From the NCBI GenBank assembly GCA_037127255.1, contig JBANSL010000004.1, positions 26,853,967-26,917,966 of the forward strand: 64,000 bases of DNA, written 5' to 3'. Within the stretch, counting starts at the first letter, position 1. Every line of letters starts with the position of its first letter. Under the pieces are notes generated by a model that ran no database searches, was not told where the DNA came from, and saw only the letters and a list, made by a program, of their open reading frames with translations. This DNA is from Persicaria tinctoria. Taxonomy: Eukaryota > Streptophyta > Magnoliopsida > Caryophyllales > Polygonaceae. The position numbers and the translations under genes are program-made. Shown here one piece after another: positions 1 through 12,039 of this stretch.

Positions 1-807
1 CTACTTTTATATCGTTTTCTGCATGCATTTCATACATTTGGGCTAGAATAGTTCAGAATCTATGTAGTTTATGTTTATCTGCCAATTATGGAATCTACAC
101 CAGTTTCTGTTTAATTTCGCATAAATCAAGGCAATTTACAGCAGTTCAGAGAAAGGAGGAAAAGCTCAAAGTCAACTACAGAAAGTCTGAGGTCAAGGAG
201 TAGCGGAGCCAGGACAAATCAAGCCAGAAACGAGAAAATCGAGTCGACAACACACTGGCCAATATCGACCTATCTTAGTCGATATCGAGTAAGCAACTCG
301 ATTTCCAACCAGAGAAGCCACAATCAGCTAAAGAAGAACAGAGCAGTCGATATCAAGTACAGCAACTCGATATCGAGTAACCCAAAAATCGAGCAGAGAT
401 CCGGAATCGACCAAGCTAGCTGGAAGAAGAAGATGAAGGTCGATATCGACATGCCAAGTCGATATCGAGTTGAGCCCAGTCGATATGTTATCCTAGGAGC
501 CGAGATCGAGTCAAGAAGCTGAAGCCAAGAAATCACAGGTCGATATCGAGTGACCTTAGTCGACATCGACTTGACCAACAGTGGCCGATTTCGAGCTAGT
601 CCGAGTTCTAATCAAAGTTCTATCCAAAGTCCAATGGAGATATCCACAAGATCAAATTCTATCAAGATCTATCAAGATGGAAGAGATATTTATCTATTTT
701 AGATATAGTTCTTTTAGAGATTTATTCCTTTATCATAATGTTTTATCTTATGTTATTAGATAGATTTAGATATAGTTGTTCCATCCTAGAATAGCTACGT
801 GAAACAC

Positions 808-815
808 TATAAATA
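808..815 (+). promoter_or_regulatory. TATA box of the LTR promoter
   Basis: TATAAATA lies within 'cactataaataaggc'. The same block occurs inverted in the related LTR at about 44155-44168, so it is conserved between copies. It probably directs transcription rightward from this LTR. Confidence 0.5.
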
Positions 816-873
816 AGGCATTAGGGGCTGGATTTTATTCATTCAATGAATCCAATCCAAGCCACAAAAGAGC

Positions 874-874
<1 letters not shown>

Positions 875-947
<73 letters not shown>
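875..947. repeat. (GA)n microsatellite
   Basis: About 36 uninterrupted GA units lie 60 bp downstream of the LTR TATA box. The related LTR at 43.1-45.1 kb lacks the tract, so it expanded after the two copies separated. Confidence 0.95.
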
Positions 948-950
<3 letters not shown>

Positions 951-1786
951 AGTAGGAGAGAGGAGGTGGAAGCCGAGTGGAGTTTGTCTTGCGAGAGCGG
1001 AGTTGTCTTTATTCGGTTGTAAGCTTTCTTTTAGTTTATTTAATGTAATTTAGTTCCCTTTTATTATTTATGTCTTTCTTGATGATGAAGAGCGAGTAGT
1101 CACCCAACTTCTAGGGTCGGGGTGATCCCGACGGTAGCCATGTGAGGTGATGCGGTAAAGGTACAATCTTTTGATGCAAATTCTTCTTCTATCCCTACGA
1201 GCATGATTCTTTTGCGAAAGTTGAAGGTGATCCTTGTTTGTGTTATTGAAGCGAAAGTGATCTTAATGCAACTTGGATTAATTATGTAAAAAAGGGTTAG
1301 TAACAATTATGGTTTATGCGAAAGCCTCTATCTTCCTATTTGTTAATAACGAAAGTTATATGATGAAAAGCATGATCGTTTATGCCTTTATGTTTTATTT
1401 TACATGGTTATCGTTGTGGTGTTGAAACCCTGATCTTGGAAGTCTTTTATTTTATTGATTTATTTCACAAACTTCGAGGTTTGAGTTTCTGTCCAGCCGA
1501 TATTGAGTTCTTACAGTCGATTTTCTTACTCGATATCGAGTCTGCCAGGTCGATATCAACCAGGTTGTCGCCTTTGTGTTATTTTCTGCTTTTCTATGTT
1601 ATTTCTGTTTGTCCAGTTGATTTTCTACTGAGATTTGGAAGTGAAAAGGCGGGCGCTGACACGCTTCCTCGTGGATCGATCCTGACTGCCTTCTACTACA
1701 ACGGGAGGAAGTCTTGTATTTATTTGCTAAGACAGGGAGTCAGTTCGATATATATTTATTTATATTTCATACTTGACCATCCTCCT

Positions 1787-3990
1787 GCAACAATAGCCAT
1801 TCTTGGCCACAACAGATGCAAATATCAATGTAAGGAGCAACTTGCTCACTTTCACCATCGCGGATGAGGTTATAGAGTTTCGGTTTAATCGGACTGTGAA
1901 GGAGGTGAGAAAGATGGAAGTAAATTCCTTATACACAAGGATAGATATAATCCATTGTGAGGAGCTCACGATGGGACTATGACCCCTGAGAAGCTAGCAT
2001 CAAGGTCCATGGAGGCCCAAATGGAGGAGATCGTGGCTACATTGGAACTCGGAGACGAGAATTTTCCAGGAGTAATGATTGATGTCGTGAGCTTCCAATT
2101 GATGTCAAACTTTGTAGGTGAGCATCGGAGAAGTGTAGAATCTAAGTATGGGCTTCCCACCGATTACATAGTCGATATCAACCCACCCTAGTCGACGTCG
2201 ATCACCTCTCAATAGGAACAAACGACGATGAAACTTGGTCAATGTCGACTAGCCTAGGTCGACGTTGTCAGACCCCTCGACCACATAGACAGAAGGAAAT
2301 GAGAGCCCTGAAAGCCAGCACTCGATATCGACTCCTCCGGGTCGGTATCGGCCATATCCCATAACTGAAGACAGATATCCCAGTCCCGATAAGGTAAGTG
2401 ACGGTAAGGATTTCTCTTCCCCTATTTCAATAAAGAATGTTTATGTAACAAATATGAGGAAGGTTCCCTAGTATGCCAATCTTTCTAAGGGACATGATGA
2501 AGAGCCTAAGGTTGATGAGGTTGGCGACTTGATGTACATCTCTAAGGCTAAAAACTGATTGTTCCCGAACAAGTTTAGAGAAAAAAAGGTGGGGCCATTA
2601 GAAGTGCACCGTATTCGACCCGAAATGATGGAGCGTAAAGATAGGAACGATGCAATCTTCATTTACGAACTAGATAGTCCGAAGGAACAAGTACACGCTA
2701 CTTAGGCCTTACATATACCCATATGAGTTTAAAGGGAAGTAGATTGAGCTAACGACTTCAAATTTAGCACTTATGGGAGGCAACCTACTCTTTGTTTTTC
2801 TTTTTGTTTTTTTATTTCTATTTATGATAGTTTATCTTCAAGAATAAATCAGGATTGCCGAGTCAAACTGTCGATCATCCTCTCTCGATAACGATCATGA
2901 AAAGGTGCTTGTTTAGTCCTTCTCCGACAATACTCCTACATCCTACTGCTAGATGTCATTGTGAGTTCTTTTTCCCTTTTCCTTGGTTTTATTTTATTCA
3001 GTGGGAAAACTGAAATTTTAAGTATGGGGTGGGGGAATAGAAATTTGTGATGTACATACCGAGTCTCATGTTTATTTTGAGTTTTGTCATTCTTGTTTTG
3101 GGTTTGCATATAAAAAATGTGAAAAATAAATAAAATAAATAAAACCCTAGAATTGAAACTTCAGTGTGGGGTAGTATTTTTTTTAAAGATACAACTTATA
3201 ATGCTTATGGTTTGAGGATTTTTTTTTTGTGGTGTTATTTTTGTTTTATCGAGTCACAAAAATTTTGAAAAATACCAAAAATAGTGTTGTTTTAGTACGA
3301 ATATCACCCTTATGAGTTTTGAATGGAATATGTCACAAAACCCTAGAAAATATTTTATGATGCAAAAATAGATCTTGTTAGAGATATTGCAACTTATTTG
3401 CTTAGGACAAGAAATGTCATATTTGGTTTGAGAAATATGGAGTCATGGAGAGTCACCAAAAGGAGGTAACTTTGATCCTGTTTTTGATATTCGTGATAAT
3501 AATATGATGGCAGACTTTATTTTTCCATATGAACTTATATTTCCCATCCTACCTACATTATTTTTCGCAAAAAATAGCCTGTTTGAGCCTTATACTCTTT
3601 TTCTTAGCTCCACTAAATTGCGTTTGCCTATTTTTATCCTTTTTACCCTTTCGAGGGATTTAGGATGAAAATGGATGAAGTGTTAGGAAAAGTTATGGTT
3701 TCTTTATGTTGTGGAAATTGTATTGAAGTTTGATGACATGATGGAGATGATTATTTATGGAAAATTTAAAGAGTGAAAGAAAATCTGGTCCTTCTTATGG
3801 AGGATAAAATTCACACAAGATGGAACGAAAAGGTGAGGAGTCCGAAGCACTAAGTATCCGGGGCCATTAATGGAAGCATGTTTGTGACTCGTGAGAAGGC
3901 GGGGCCGAGGTTAGAGAGGTAAAAGCAAATAGTGGAAAAAAGCAAAGAGCAAAGAGTGTAAAGTGAGGAAAATCAAAAGAAGAAGGTATG
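1787..3990 (+). other. Degraded retrotransposon internal / 3' region
   Basis: No intact gene is visible. Short protein-like stretches at 1980-2190 and 2580-2700 (for example VGPLEVHRIRPEMMERKD) look like broken retroelement coding sequence, with TCGATATCGA-type palindromes again at 2168-2350. From about 2720 the sequence turns T-rich and non-coding with 'agtatggggtggggg' and 'cagtgtggggtag' motifs, which are typical of the 3' untranslated part of Athila/Tat-like elements. Assignment to one element is uncertain. Confidence 0.35.
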
Positions 3991-3999
3991 CGGTATAAA

Positions 4000-5016
4000 G
4001 TGTTGGCGCCTTCATGAATCTTGTAGCTCTCGAAAAGATCTTTCCGGCGCATATTGATATGCGTCAATTGGACAGCCGAGGACTCGGGTAAGCGCATTAC
4101 AAGACAAAGTTGAAAAAGCTGAAAATGCAGGAGCGGCGCCCGTCGATCCTCGGCATCCACGGAAGCTCCCGGGACACTCTCTGTGTCGGCGCCCGCCGAT
4201 GACCCAACATCGCTCACCAATTCCGTATCTCAGCAGATTTTTCACGTGGCCTATTGGGCTTTGCGTGCACCTTAAGAGAGCCGATCCTAAGGTTTTCTCA
4301 ACCATTGAAGAGAGAAAAATCAGAGAGAGAGAGAAAGGTTGTTTGGCGACGGTTATGACATTTTTAGAGATTTCTCAAGATGTTTTCTTTCCTTTATGAA
4401 TTGGCATATGTTTTCTATCATGAATAAGGAGTAGCTTCCTTTCCTACTAGGGATAGGGAGAACCCAACTATAGACATGTGTGTTGAATTAATGATTTTAT
4501 GATACTGTTGGTGTTTTTATCATCATCTATCTTGTGTTTTATCCTTTGCGAAAGTTGAGGATGATTTATGTTTGCAATTGTGAAGAGAAAGTGGATTTAT
4601 TATGAACCGGATAGTAATTAGGATTAATTTACAAGAGTTGAATAAACCCTAATTAAGAAAAGGTAGAAACAAATAGGTTTTTATGCGTAAGCCTCTATTG
4701 TCTATCTGTCGAGTATGCGAAAGTTGTGTCTTTTGATGATAAAAGCATGATCTTGTAAGTGAATCATTGATTTACACGTGTTTTTATTGTTCTGGTGATC
4801 CCTTGCCTTGCAAATTTTCTCTTTTATTTGATTTGCTTTAAAAGTATTCAACAAATCCCCTCCAAAACTGATTTCCCATATATTCTTGCTACTATTTGCC
4901 CAAAAAAAGCAACTACTTTCAAAAGGTAGTCCTCTCTCCCGTGGAACGATCCTGAGTCTCTATACTATAGAGGGGTCTTGACTACAAATTTATTTGGTCG
5001 AGAAACTCTCTCGTCA
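4000..5016 (+). mobile_element. Athila/Tat-like LTR (5' LTR of a plus-strand element)
   Basis: The right boundary is supported by a primer-binding site three bases after '...tcgtca'. The interior shows the same block order as the LTR at the window start: 'gcgaaagttgagg', 'gcctctattgtctat', 'gataaaagcatgatc', and 'cgtggaacgatcctga' near the end. I could not find the left boundary; 4000 is an estimate. Confidence 0.5.
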
Positions 5017-5019
5017 AAT

Positions 5020-5037
5020 TGGCGTTGCTGCCGAGGA
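5020..5037 (+). other. Primer-binding site (tRNA-Asp type)
   Basis: 'tggcgttgctgccgagga' resembles the TGGCGCCGTTGCCGGGGA site used by plant Athila/Tat elements, with about three mismatches. It directly follows the presumed LTR end. Confidence 0.6.
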
Positions 5038-5484
5038 GGGTAACAATCGCCATCTAGAGTGGTCAATTTTTGGGGTTGGGAATAGCCCACCTCCTCCTTG
5101 TTTTCTAATGCTACTTGTTCAATTCCGGTGTTTATTTTTTTAGGCGTGTGAGCCAATTTGGACGCTCTTGTCGAGTTCAACCTTTAGACGAACCTGAGCA
5201 TATACATTGAGAAAAGCTAAGGGAAAGGCTAAAGGAAATCATGATCGACCGCGAGACCTTTTCACAAACAGTGGAGAGACTGAAAACGGAGAATTAGGAG
5301 GCTGCTCAAAGGATCAATGTGCATGGCCAATCTAGCTCAACAACAAGAAGTCGAAAAGAGCCCTCAAGTCGAGGAACAACTGGATAGAATTCGTCGCAAT
5401 GCTCGACAATATATGCAACTGCCTCTTCAAGTACCTGCGTCACCCATTGTCTTCCCCGACGCTCCCTGGTGATGCGACAGGAAT

Positions 5485-6490
5485 GATATGTCGTTGTTCC
5501 TGGTCCCAAATACAAAATATATCCCTAACTCAAGCTAAACAAAAGATTAGTATAGTAGACAAGTAGGAGTCAAACCCACACAGAAGACTGATTCATTATT
5601 CTTATGATGATTCAGAGAAAATAATAACAATGTTGTAGTGAATAAATAAAGCAAACAAATTAGAAAAAGTATCAATGGTTGCAAAGTGATAATAATATGA
5701 GGAAATGCTTCACCTGCAATTCTTGACAATGTTTGGGGTTCATTATCCTTTAGAATGATTTCATTGTTATTCTCAATCAATGCAAACCAATTTATATCAA
5801 TGGTTATTCCGACTTGGTTTAGATGGATCGATATCCCTCACAAGCTTACCAATCACCTACATTCCGACTTGTTTTAACAAAGTACATGGCCAGTTAGCAA
5901 TACCAAATCTCAATGCCATTAAAATGTTAAAAGAGTGCAGTTCTCTTAACCCTAATCGCATATAAATTAATATTTAACCAACAATCATTATCCTGCAGAG
6001 ACAACTGATACTTTCACGGGATCAATTTCCCATTACTTGCTCCCATGGATTATAATCGTTCTAAAGAAATCACTAGCACAGATGTCGTTTCTCTCTAGAC
6101 GATTAGTCATAGAGAGAACATGTGCAAATACTTAACAATACAGAACAAGGATAATGAAATAAATCATGAATAACAATATGAAATCAAATCCTCATAATTC
6201 AACCAACAATGCCTTCGAATCACATGCAAAAACTATGAGTTTAGCAACTCATAGGCAAATAATCAACAAGCGTTTCTCCTTAGCTCCCTTGATGATATTT
6301 CCTTATCCTCTTTTATGCTCGAAACCAGCTCTTCTAGATCTCTCAAGCCTCCCTTCTAGCTCGGATTGTAAAACTATAGAATAAACACAAAATAGCGTAG
6401 ATTCTGAACTCGAATAGACAAAACACATAGAATATGAACACTTTAATGCACCTAAAACTAGTTATAATGCCTATATAAAATATGCATTTT
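5485..6490 (-). mobile_element. LTR-like insertion, minus orientation (probable solo LTR)
   Basis: It separates the gag leader at 5040-5480 from the gag body at 6552. Its right end ('atgcctata...atgcatt.tca') matches the outer end of the minus-strand LTR near 12005-12030. Its left part has the same order of motifs as 8778-8900 ('gtagacaagtaggagtcaaa' versus 'gcagcaagtactggtcaat'). No target duplication was found, so boundaries are approximate. Confidence 0.4.
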
Positions 6491-6551
6491 CACTCCCGCT
6501 AATTTTGAGATCAAAACAAGCTTCATCACAATCATAAAGAAGATCTAATTT

Positions 6552-7795
6552 ATGGGGAAGCCAACGGAGTGCCCGATGGAGCATGTGCTGGAGTTTATGG
6601 ATGTATATGACACCATCACCCACGGAGATTGTTTGGAATATGTGAGGCTCAAGGCCTTTAGGTGGTCACTTACGGGGAAGGAGCTCATTTGGCTTGATAG
6701 CCTACCAACCCAATTCGTCACTACTTGGGAGCAATTATATGATTCCTTCTTAACCAAGTTCTTCCCACCCTCTAAGATGTCGGCGTTGCGGAAAAAGATC
6801 ACTACTTTCAAGAAATTAAGGGTGGGAGACTTGACGACAACATGGGAGAGATTTAAAGAGCCTTAATGACAATGCCCTGCGCATGGGCAACCCGAATATG
6901 TGCTTTAGGATACCTTCTTCAATGGGCTGAAGTCAACAAAGAAGGACCGAATTAATGTTCACACCAACCTCCGGTTCCTTCAAAAGACTCCGGAAGAAGC
7001 ATGGGAAGAGTTAGAGCACCTAGTTGAATATGACAACACCTATGAGACCCCCAAAAACTCTGATCCGAGCCCCCCACCATCTATGGCTCTCTTCCAACCA
7101 TCTAAAGAGATTGATCATGATGTCCGCTGACAATTAAAGAAGGATCAAGTTAGAAAGCTACAGAAGCAGGTCCAGCATCTAGCAGCGAATCAAGTATGTA
7201 TATAGTGTGGGTCCACCACCTAACCCACTGTTCAGTGCCCTCACCCAGATCAGGCGCACTTAGTCGACGCCTACGAGAAAGCTCACTATGTGGGAGGTCC
7301 TAACCATGGGGGAAATCATAATAATTGGGGCGATCGACCACCTCAACAAAACCATGGTGGACCTAATCTTTATCAAGCTCCAGGCCACCTGGAGCGTTTG
7401 CAACCCCGCAACGATCTAAATGTAATCCTCAAGGAGATGAGAAGGAACCAAGCGAAGAATGACCGTGCCAACTCGGTTGTCCAAATGCAACTACAAGGTC
7501 TGAATGCTTGATTTGGGGGAGATGGACATATGGAGGAAGAATATAGAGACCCTAGTGGGTCAAATTGGTGGCTCAAAGTCTAAGACAACCCGACAACCTA
7601 CCAACGCAAATCGCGGTTAACCCAAAGGGCATTGTAATTGGACATGTTGCTGCCATAAAATTGAAGAGTGGGCGAGATTTATCAGATCGGAAAGACTCAA
7701 AAAAGGAGGACGATGAGCCTAGAGATATATTTGAAATCGAACCACCACAATCATTATCGACCCCCGCTGCAAAGAAGTCAAATTGTAGTCTCTGA
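6552..7795 (+). pseudogene. Ty3/gypsy gag pseudogene
   Basis: The first ORF (6552-6866) reads as a plant retrotransposon Gag core: VRLKAFRWSLTGKELIWLDS followed by 'WEQLYDSFLTKFFPPSKMS' and a 'WERFK' end, the classic capsid-like block of gypsy elements. The frame is then lost. Related sequence continues through 7795 in shifted frames (YDNTYETPKNSDPSPPPSM near 7030, a G/N/P/Q-rich stretch at 7290-7510, and 'AVNPKGIVIGH...AIKLKSGRDL' near 7610-7680, a motif found before the protease in Athila-type Gag). Several stops and frameshifts make it non-functional. It probably belongs with the LTR and primer-binding site at 4.0-5.04 kb. Confidence 0.75.
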
Positions 7796-7799
7796 ATTC

Positions 7800-8598
7800 A
7801 TTGACTTCCATGACTCCCTCTTTAACTTGAGGACAGAGATTGTTCAGATACGATGGATTCCTGCATACTCTATATGGTCTGACTGGTGGTTAAGTAACAT
7901 GAGTCACTAAGCTTTTCACCAATTATATCAACTTACCGATCTCATCCTGCTGGATAGGACCGGAGTTTACATTCTTAACATGGTGTATTCCTCAAACTCA
8001 TTGTGTCCTTCCATATTGCTGTGAGGGGTTAGCAAGAACTTCAAACAATTTCATTGCCTCAGTTGAACTCTTATCCAGAACATCTCGTCCTCTTGTTGTG
8101 TTGATCCCACGATGCGGATAGCTAGCTTTTAACTTGTTGAAGCTTTCAACGTACTCGTACAGTGATTCTGTCTGAGATTGCTCGATACTGGATATCTTCT
8201 TCTTGACTTTGTTGCGTCAGGTAGCTGGAAAGTACTTGGTCATAAATGCTTTATTCAATTCCACCCAGGACTTGATACTTTCCATTGGCAGATAGTAGAG
8301 CCATTCATTTGTAGCATCTTTGACAGTGAATGGAAATACTCTGAGCATCATCTGGTCATCTGTGATTCCATTCGGTCTTAACACAATCGCAGACCATAGT
8401 AAATTTCGATAGATGTTTGTTTGGATCGTGTTCGTTCCTTCCACGAAAGCTGGGCAACAACGATGTCCATCCCGATTTGAATTCAAATTTTGAGCCAGTT
8501 GGGAGATCTGGGAGCTTGATGGCTAGCAATAGTGATGTAAGTGTAGGCTCCTTGAGATCTCTGAACGTTCTTTTTTGTTCTTCTTCATCGTTGGCCAT
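7800..8598 (-). pseudogene. Ty3/gypsy gag pseudogene, minus strand
   Basis: Reading leftward from an ATG at 8598, the protein begins MANDEEEQKRTFRDLKEPTL, continues with a conserved 'FRGRNEHDPNKHLSKF' segment, then shifts frame near 8400 into 'MMLRVFPFTVKDATNEWLYY' and 'SWVELNKAFMTKYFPA', the Gag core. Remnants reach about 7800, where the plus-strand gag sequence begins abruptly. At least one frameshift and several stops are present. The primer-binding site at 8754-8771 and the LTR beyond it belong to the same element. Confidence 0.75.
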
Positions 8599-8753
8599 TT
8601 TGCTTGATTGCTGTCTTCATAACCTGGAAAAACTTTGTTCCATTTCTGTATCACAAGGCACTAGAGAAAGATTAGTAGACCGGGTGTGAACCATACAAGA
8701 TGGTTGCACCCAAAACAAAACTTACGAAATACGTTTAATTAAAAACTCGGCCC

Positions 8754-8771
8754 TCTCCGACAACGACGCCA
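8754..8771 (-). other. Primer-binding site (tRNA-Asp type), minus strand
   Basis: On the minus strand this reads TGGCGTCGTTGTCGGAGA, resembling the Athila/Tat tRNA-Asp site. It lies just inside the LTR end ('...cacgcacca' on the minus strand) and upstream of the minus-strand gag. Confidence 0.7.
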
Positions 8772-9478
8772 AGAGTTTGGTGCGTGTAAAATGTCGTGTG
8801 TTCTACACCCCAAATCTAAATTCTATACCTTCAACTAATAACTAGTATTAGCAGCAAGTACTGGTCAATCCCACGGAGAGTGTGTGTTAATTTGGTCAAA
8901 CGTGTTAAGCAAGCAAGCAGTTGAATAAGGCAATAGTAATGTGAAAGGAAAATAATAAACGAAATAATAATTGCAAAAGAGATAGTATGAGAAAGATATG
9001 TAGTTTCACTTATATTCACAACATTGGTAGATTCATGATCATCGGGTTGTTTGGTTATGATTGGCTATCTTAGTGTCGGTTTGTGCACAGAATTGAATAG
9101 ATTCCTAATTCGATCACTGACAATTCCCAAAACTTTTTGGTGGGGTTTGAGATGCAATAATTCCTTAATCACATAAGCACATAATTCATGTAATTCTCGC
9201 ATATTTGATGTATCACCTGGTTGTCAACCCAACTATCGCATCTGCTAAAAACAACATTAAACTAGCTATCATTACTCTTTCATATTCATGAATCACAACC
9301 TGTTCATCAAAATATGTTTCCTGCTATGTCATATTAAGGCTCGTAATAGCGGATTTAGCTATAATATCTTAGCATGTTGATTATCTATCTTATTGGCCGA
9401 TTCAGACAAGTAAACAACTTAATATATAAAGAACAAGAGTAATGAAAAACCAGACATGCCTAAACCAAATAATAACTA

Positions 9479-9683
9479 TAAAATAGTATTCAAACAACCA
9501 ACACATGTCTCTAACCAATGCATAAAATATAAGCAAAACTATAAAAGGTTTAGCCGAGCATGGCTTACCGAAATAGAGAGAGAGAGAGATAAAATAGTAT
9601 TCAAACAACCATCACATGTCTCTAACCAATGCATAAAATATAAGCAAAACTATAAAAGGTTTAGCCGAGCATGGCTTACCAAA

Positions 9684-9766
<83 letters not shown>
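9479..9766. repeat. 111 bp tandem duplication next to a (GA)n tract
   Basis: Two nearly identical 111 bp units (9479-9589 and 9590-9700) each end in a short GA run. In the second copy this expands to an uninterrupted GA tract (9685-9766). The unit boundaries suggest slippage or unequal exchange between the GA runs. Confidence 0.9.
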
Positions 9767-9770
<4 letters not shown>

Positions 9771-10158
9771 GTGTGTGAGTGGTGTGTGTGATGTTGTGTT
9801 GTGAGGGCTGAGGAGAGCTGTATCTATAGGCATATAAGGGGTAGAATTCGGAGTTCTTAAGGTAGAAGAAAAGCCCAATGGGCCAGATTCGCCCTTGGAG
9901 AAGATTTGCAGAATCTGCATCGACGGGTGTCGAAAATGCATTAGATAGGCATAAAACGTGTAGATAGGCATAAAACGACGGGTGTCGACGGGTGTCGCCC
10001 TTGACACTTCCTTATGCTTCTTAAGCTTCATGTCTTAGCTTTCATCTATCTCCTTTAGCTTGATCCTTAGAAATCTGCATAGATAGGCATAAAACGTGTA
10101 GATTTCGAAATTTGTAACTATCAAGGCAATGATCGCAATTTATGCTAAAAACCTAACT

Positions 10159-11961
10159 TGATGTGATCTCCTTTAGCTTGAGGTGTTTGAGTACTTGTTG
10201 GAAAGATAATTCGAAGGGCTACATCTTTTATGAAGATTAAAGTGCCGAAATCATCCAAAAACAGGTCCGAAATTGGAAATAATTATGCATTTTGAAATCC
10301 GGACAGCTTTCCCAATGCATTGAATGAAGTCGGAATAGGTTAGATGTATCGAAGGGTCTTCATCCAATGGGAATTGATTGTTTTCTACACTTTATGAGGA
10401 CAACTAACCCTCCATTTTCCACCATGAGGTTCTCCATGTTTCTCCATCAATTTAGAGAAACTTTTCATCTTTTTCGTCTTTAATTTGTTGTTTTAATTGT
10501 TGTTATTTTATGCCTATAAAATGGCTAAACCTTTGTCATGAGAAATAAGATTGAGTTGAGAATTTTTGGAAAAAAAAGTGTGTGTGTTTGGTTGATTTGG
10601 TGAGATGCCATTTTGACACCTCATTCCGGAGTGAGAGGCCGAGGAATGGTTCCGTTTGTCTAACTCTTTCCGGTGAGATGCTTGTTAGAGTTGTTCAAAC
10701 ATAGGCTTGATTGCTCGGGAGTGAGATGCCGACGAGTGAGAGAGCGAGTTTGGTAAGTCTATGGGTGAGATGCTCATAGATTTAGCCATCCATATCTTTT
10801 TTTTATTTTCCCATAAATCTAGAAAAATCCAAATAAAAGAGTCGTGTGTGTGAAATTTTGTTCTCGTGCTCGGTTGAAGCTTTGAAACTTGTTGGTTCGA
10901 TCCTTCGGGTCGTATCATTTGGTATCAGAGCTAATCCATCATGTTCACCAAGCTTTATGGGATTCCATCACTTTCATCCACATTCCTCTTCAAAGCCGTC
11001 GCGGTTGCAACCATTCAAGTGCACTACGCAGATCCAACGTACAGGGGCGTATCGTACCTTTTTGGAAAGGCAACGCAGATTTGAGAGTCATCGCGGGATC
11101 AACCATCAAGATATATTACGCAGATCCAACGTACATGGGCGTAATGTTTCTTTTTGGAAGGTCTACGCAATATTCGAGGATGAATCTTTTTCAAATGAGG
11201 AGAGGATGATGTGATCCGAGCTCTTTCGACACATGCACGGTGTTTTAGTCATAACGTGAGCTATATTTGTCCGATTGAGGTGTTTGAGTACTTGTTGGAA
11301 TGATAATTCGAAGGGATACATCTTTTATGAAGATCAAAGTGACGAAATCATCCAAAAACAGGTCCGAAATTGGCAATAATTAATTATGCATTTTGAAATC
11401 TGGACAGCTTTCCCGATGCATTGAATGAAGTCGGAATAGGTTAGATGTATCGAAGGGTCTACATCCAATGGGAATTCATTGGTTTCTACACTTCATGAGG
11501 ACAACTAACCCTTCATTTTACACCATGAGGCTCTCCACGTTTCTCCATCAATTCCGAGAAACTTTTCATCTTTTCCGTCTTTAATTTGTTGTTTTAATTG
11601 TTGTTGTTTTATTCCTATAAAATGGCTAAACCTTTGCCATGAGAAATAAGATTGAGTTGACACCCCATTCCGGACTGAGAGGCCGAGGAATGGTTCCGTT
11701 TGTCTAACTCTTTCCGGTGAGATGCTTCTTAGAGTTGTTCAAACAAAGGCTTGATTGCTCGAGAGTGAGATGCCGACGAGTGAGAGAGCGAGTTTGGTAA
11801 GTCTATGGGTGAGATGCTCATAGATTTAGCCATCCATATCTTGTTTTTATTTTCCCAAAAATCTAGAAAAATCCAAATAAAAGAGTCGTGTGTGTGAATT
11901 TTTGTTCTCGTGCTCGATTGAAGCTTTGAAACTTGTTGGTTTGATCATTCGGGTCGTATCA
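10159..11961 (+). mobile_element. Complete TRIM-like LTR retrotransposon
   Basis: Two direct repeats, 10159-10917 and 11207-11961, begin TGATGTGATC and end GGGTCGTATCA. They flank a 289 bp internal region with no coding capacity. An initiator-Met primer-binding site (10920-10931) follows the first LTR and a purine tract ending at 11206 precedes the second. A 5 bp duplication TAACT flanks the whole (10154-10158 and 11962-11966). The LTRs differ by two compensating indels of about 50 bp plus point changes, so it is not recent. The internal part contains an imperfect ~100 bp tandem repeat. Size and lack of genes fit a TRIM or small LARD. Confidence 0.9.
10920..10931 (+). other. Primer-binding site (tRNA-iMet)
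   Basis: 'tggtatcagagc' is complementary to the 3' end of plant initiator tRNA-Met, the usual primer of TRIM and copia elements. It starts two bases after the left LTR. Confidence 0.9.
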
Positions 11962-12039
11962 TAACTAAATTCAACCAAAATGAATTAATAATGACTTAGA
12001 ATGCCTATACAAATCATGCATTATCACACACGTAGGACT

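Larger units (their letters stand above)
1..1786 (+). mobile_element. LTR of a gypsy-like retrotransposon, cut by the window edge
   Basis: This stretch is homologous, in inverted orientation, to 43087-45130: blocks around 10-110, 790-840, 1085-1370 and 1650-1786 line up in the same order. It contains a TATA-like box (808-815), a GA microsatellite absent from the other copy, and repeated TCGATATCGA palindromes at 245-570. The shared part ends near 'catacttgacca' (about 1786). The layout (TATA box, 'gcgaaag' blocks, a 'ggatcgatcctga' block near the end) resembles Athila/Tat-type LTRs. The left end lies outside the window and no clean primer-binding site follows, so the family assignment is an inference. 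Confidence 0.6.
8778..12030 (-). mobile_element. 5' LTR of the minus-strand gypsy element, split by a TRIM
   Basis: The inner end is fixed by the primer-binding site at 8754-8771. The LTR runs rightward to 10158, is interrupted by the TRIM-like element 10159-11961, and resumes after the TAACT duplication at 11962-11966 to roughly 12030. It contains a 111 bp tandem duplication and a GA microsatellite. The outer end is inferred from similarity to the 5485-6490 LTR. Confidence 0.55.

Noticed and set aside
9456..10031. ORFs rich in Glu-Arg or Ser-Leu repeats across the GA tract
   Set aside because: They are translations of the microsatellite and the 111 bp duplication.
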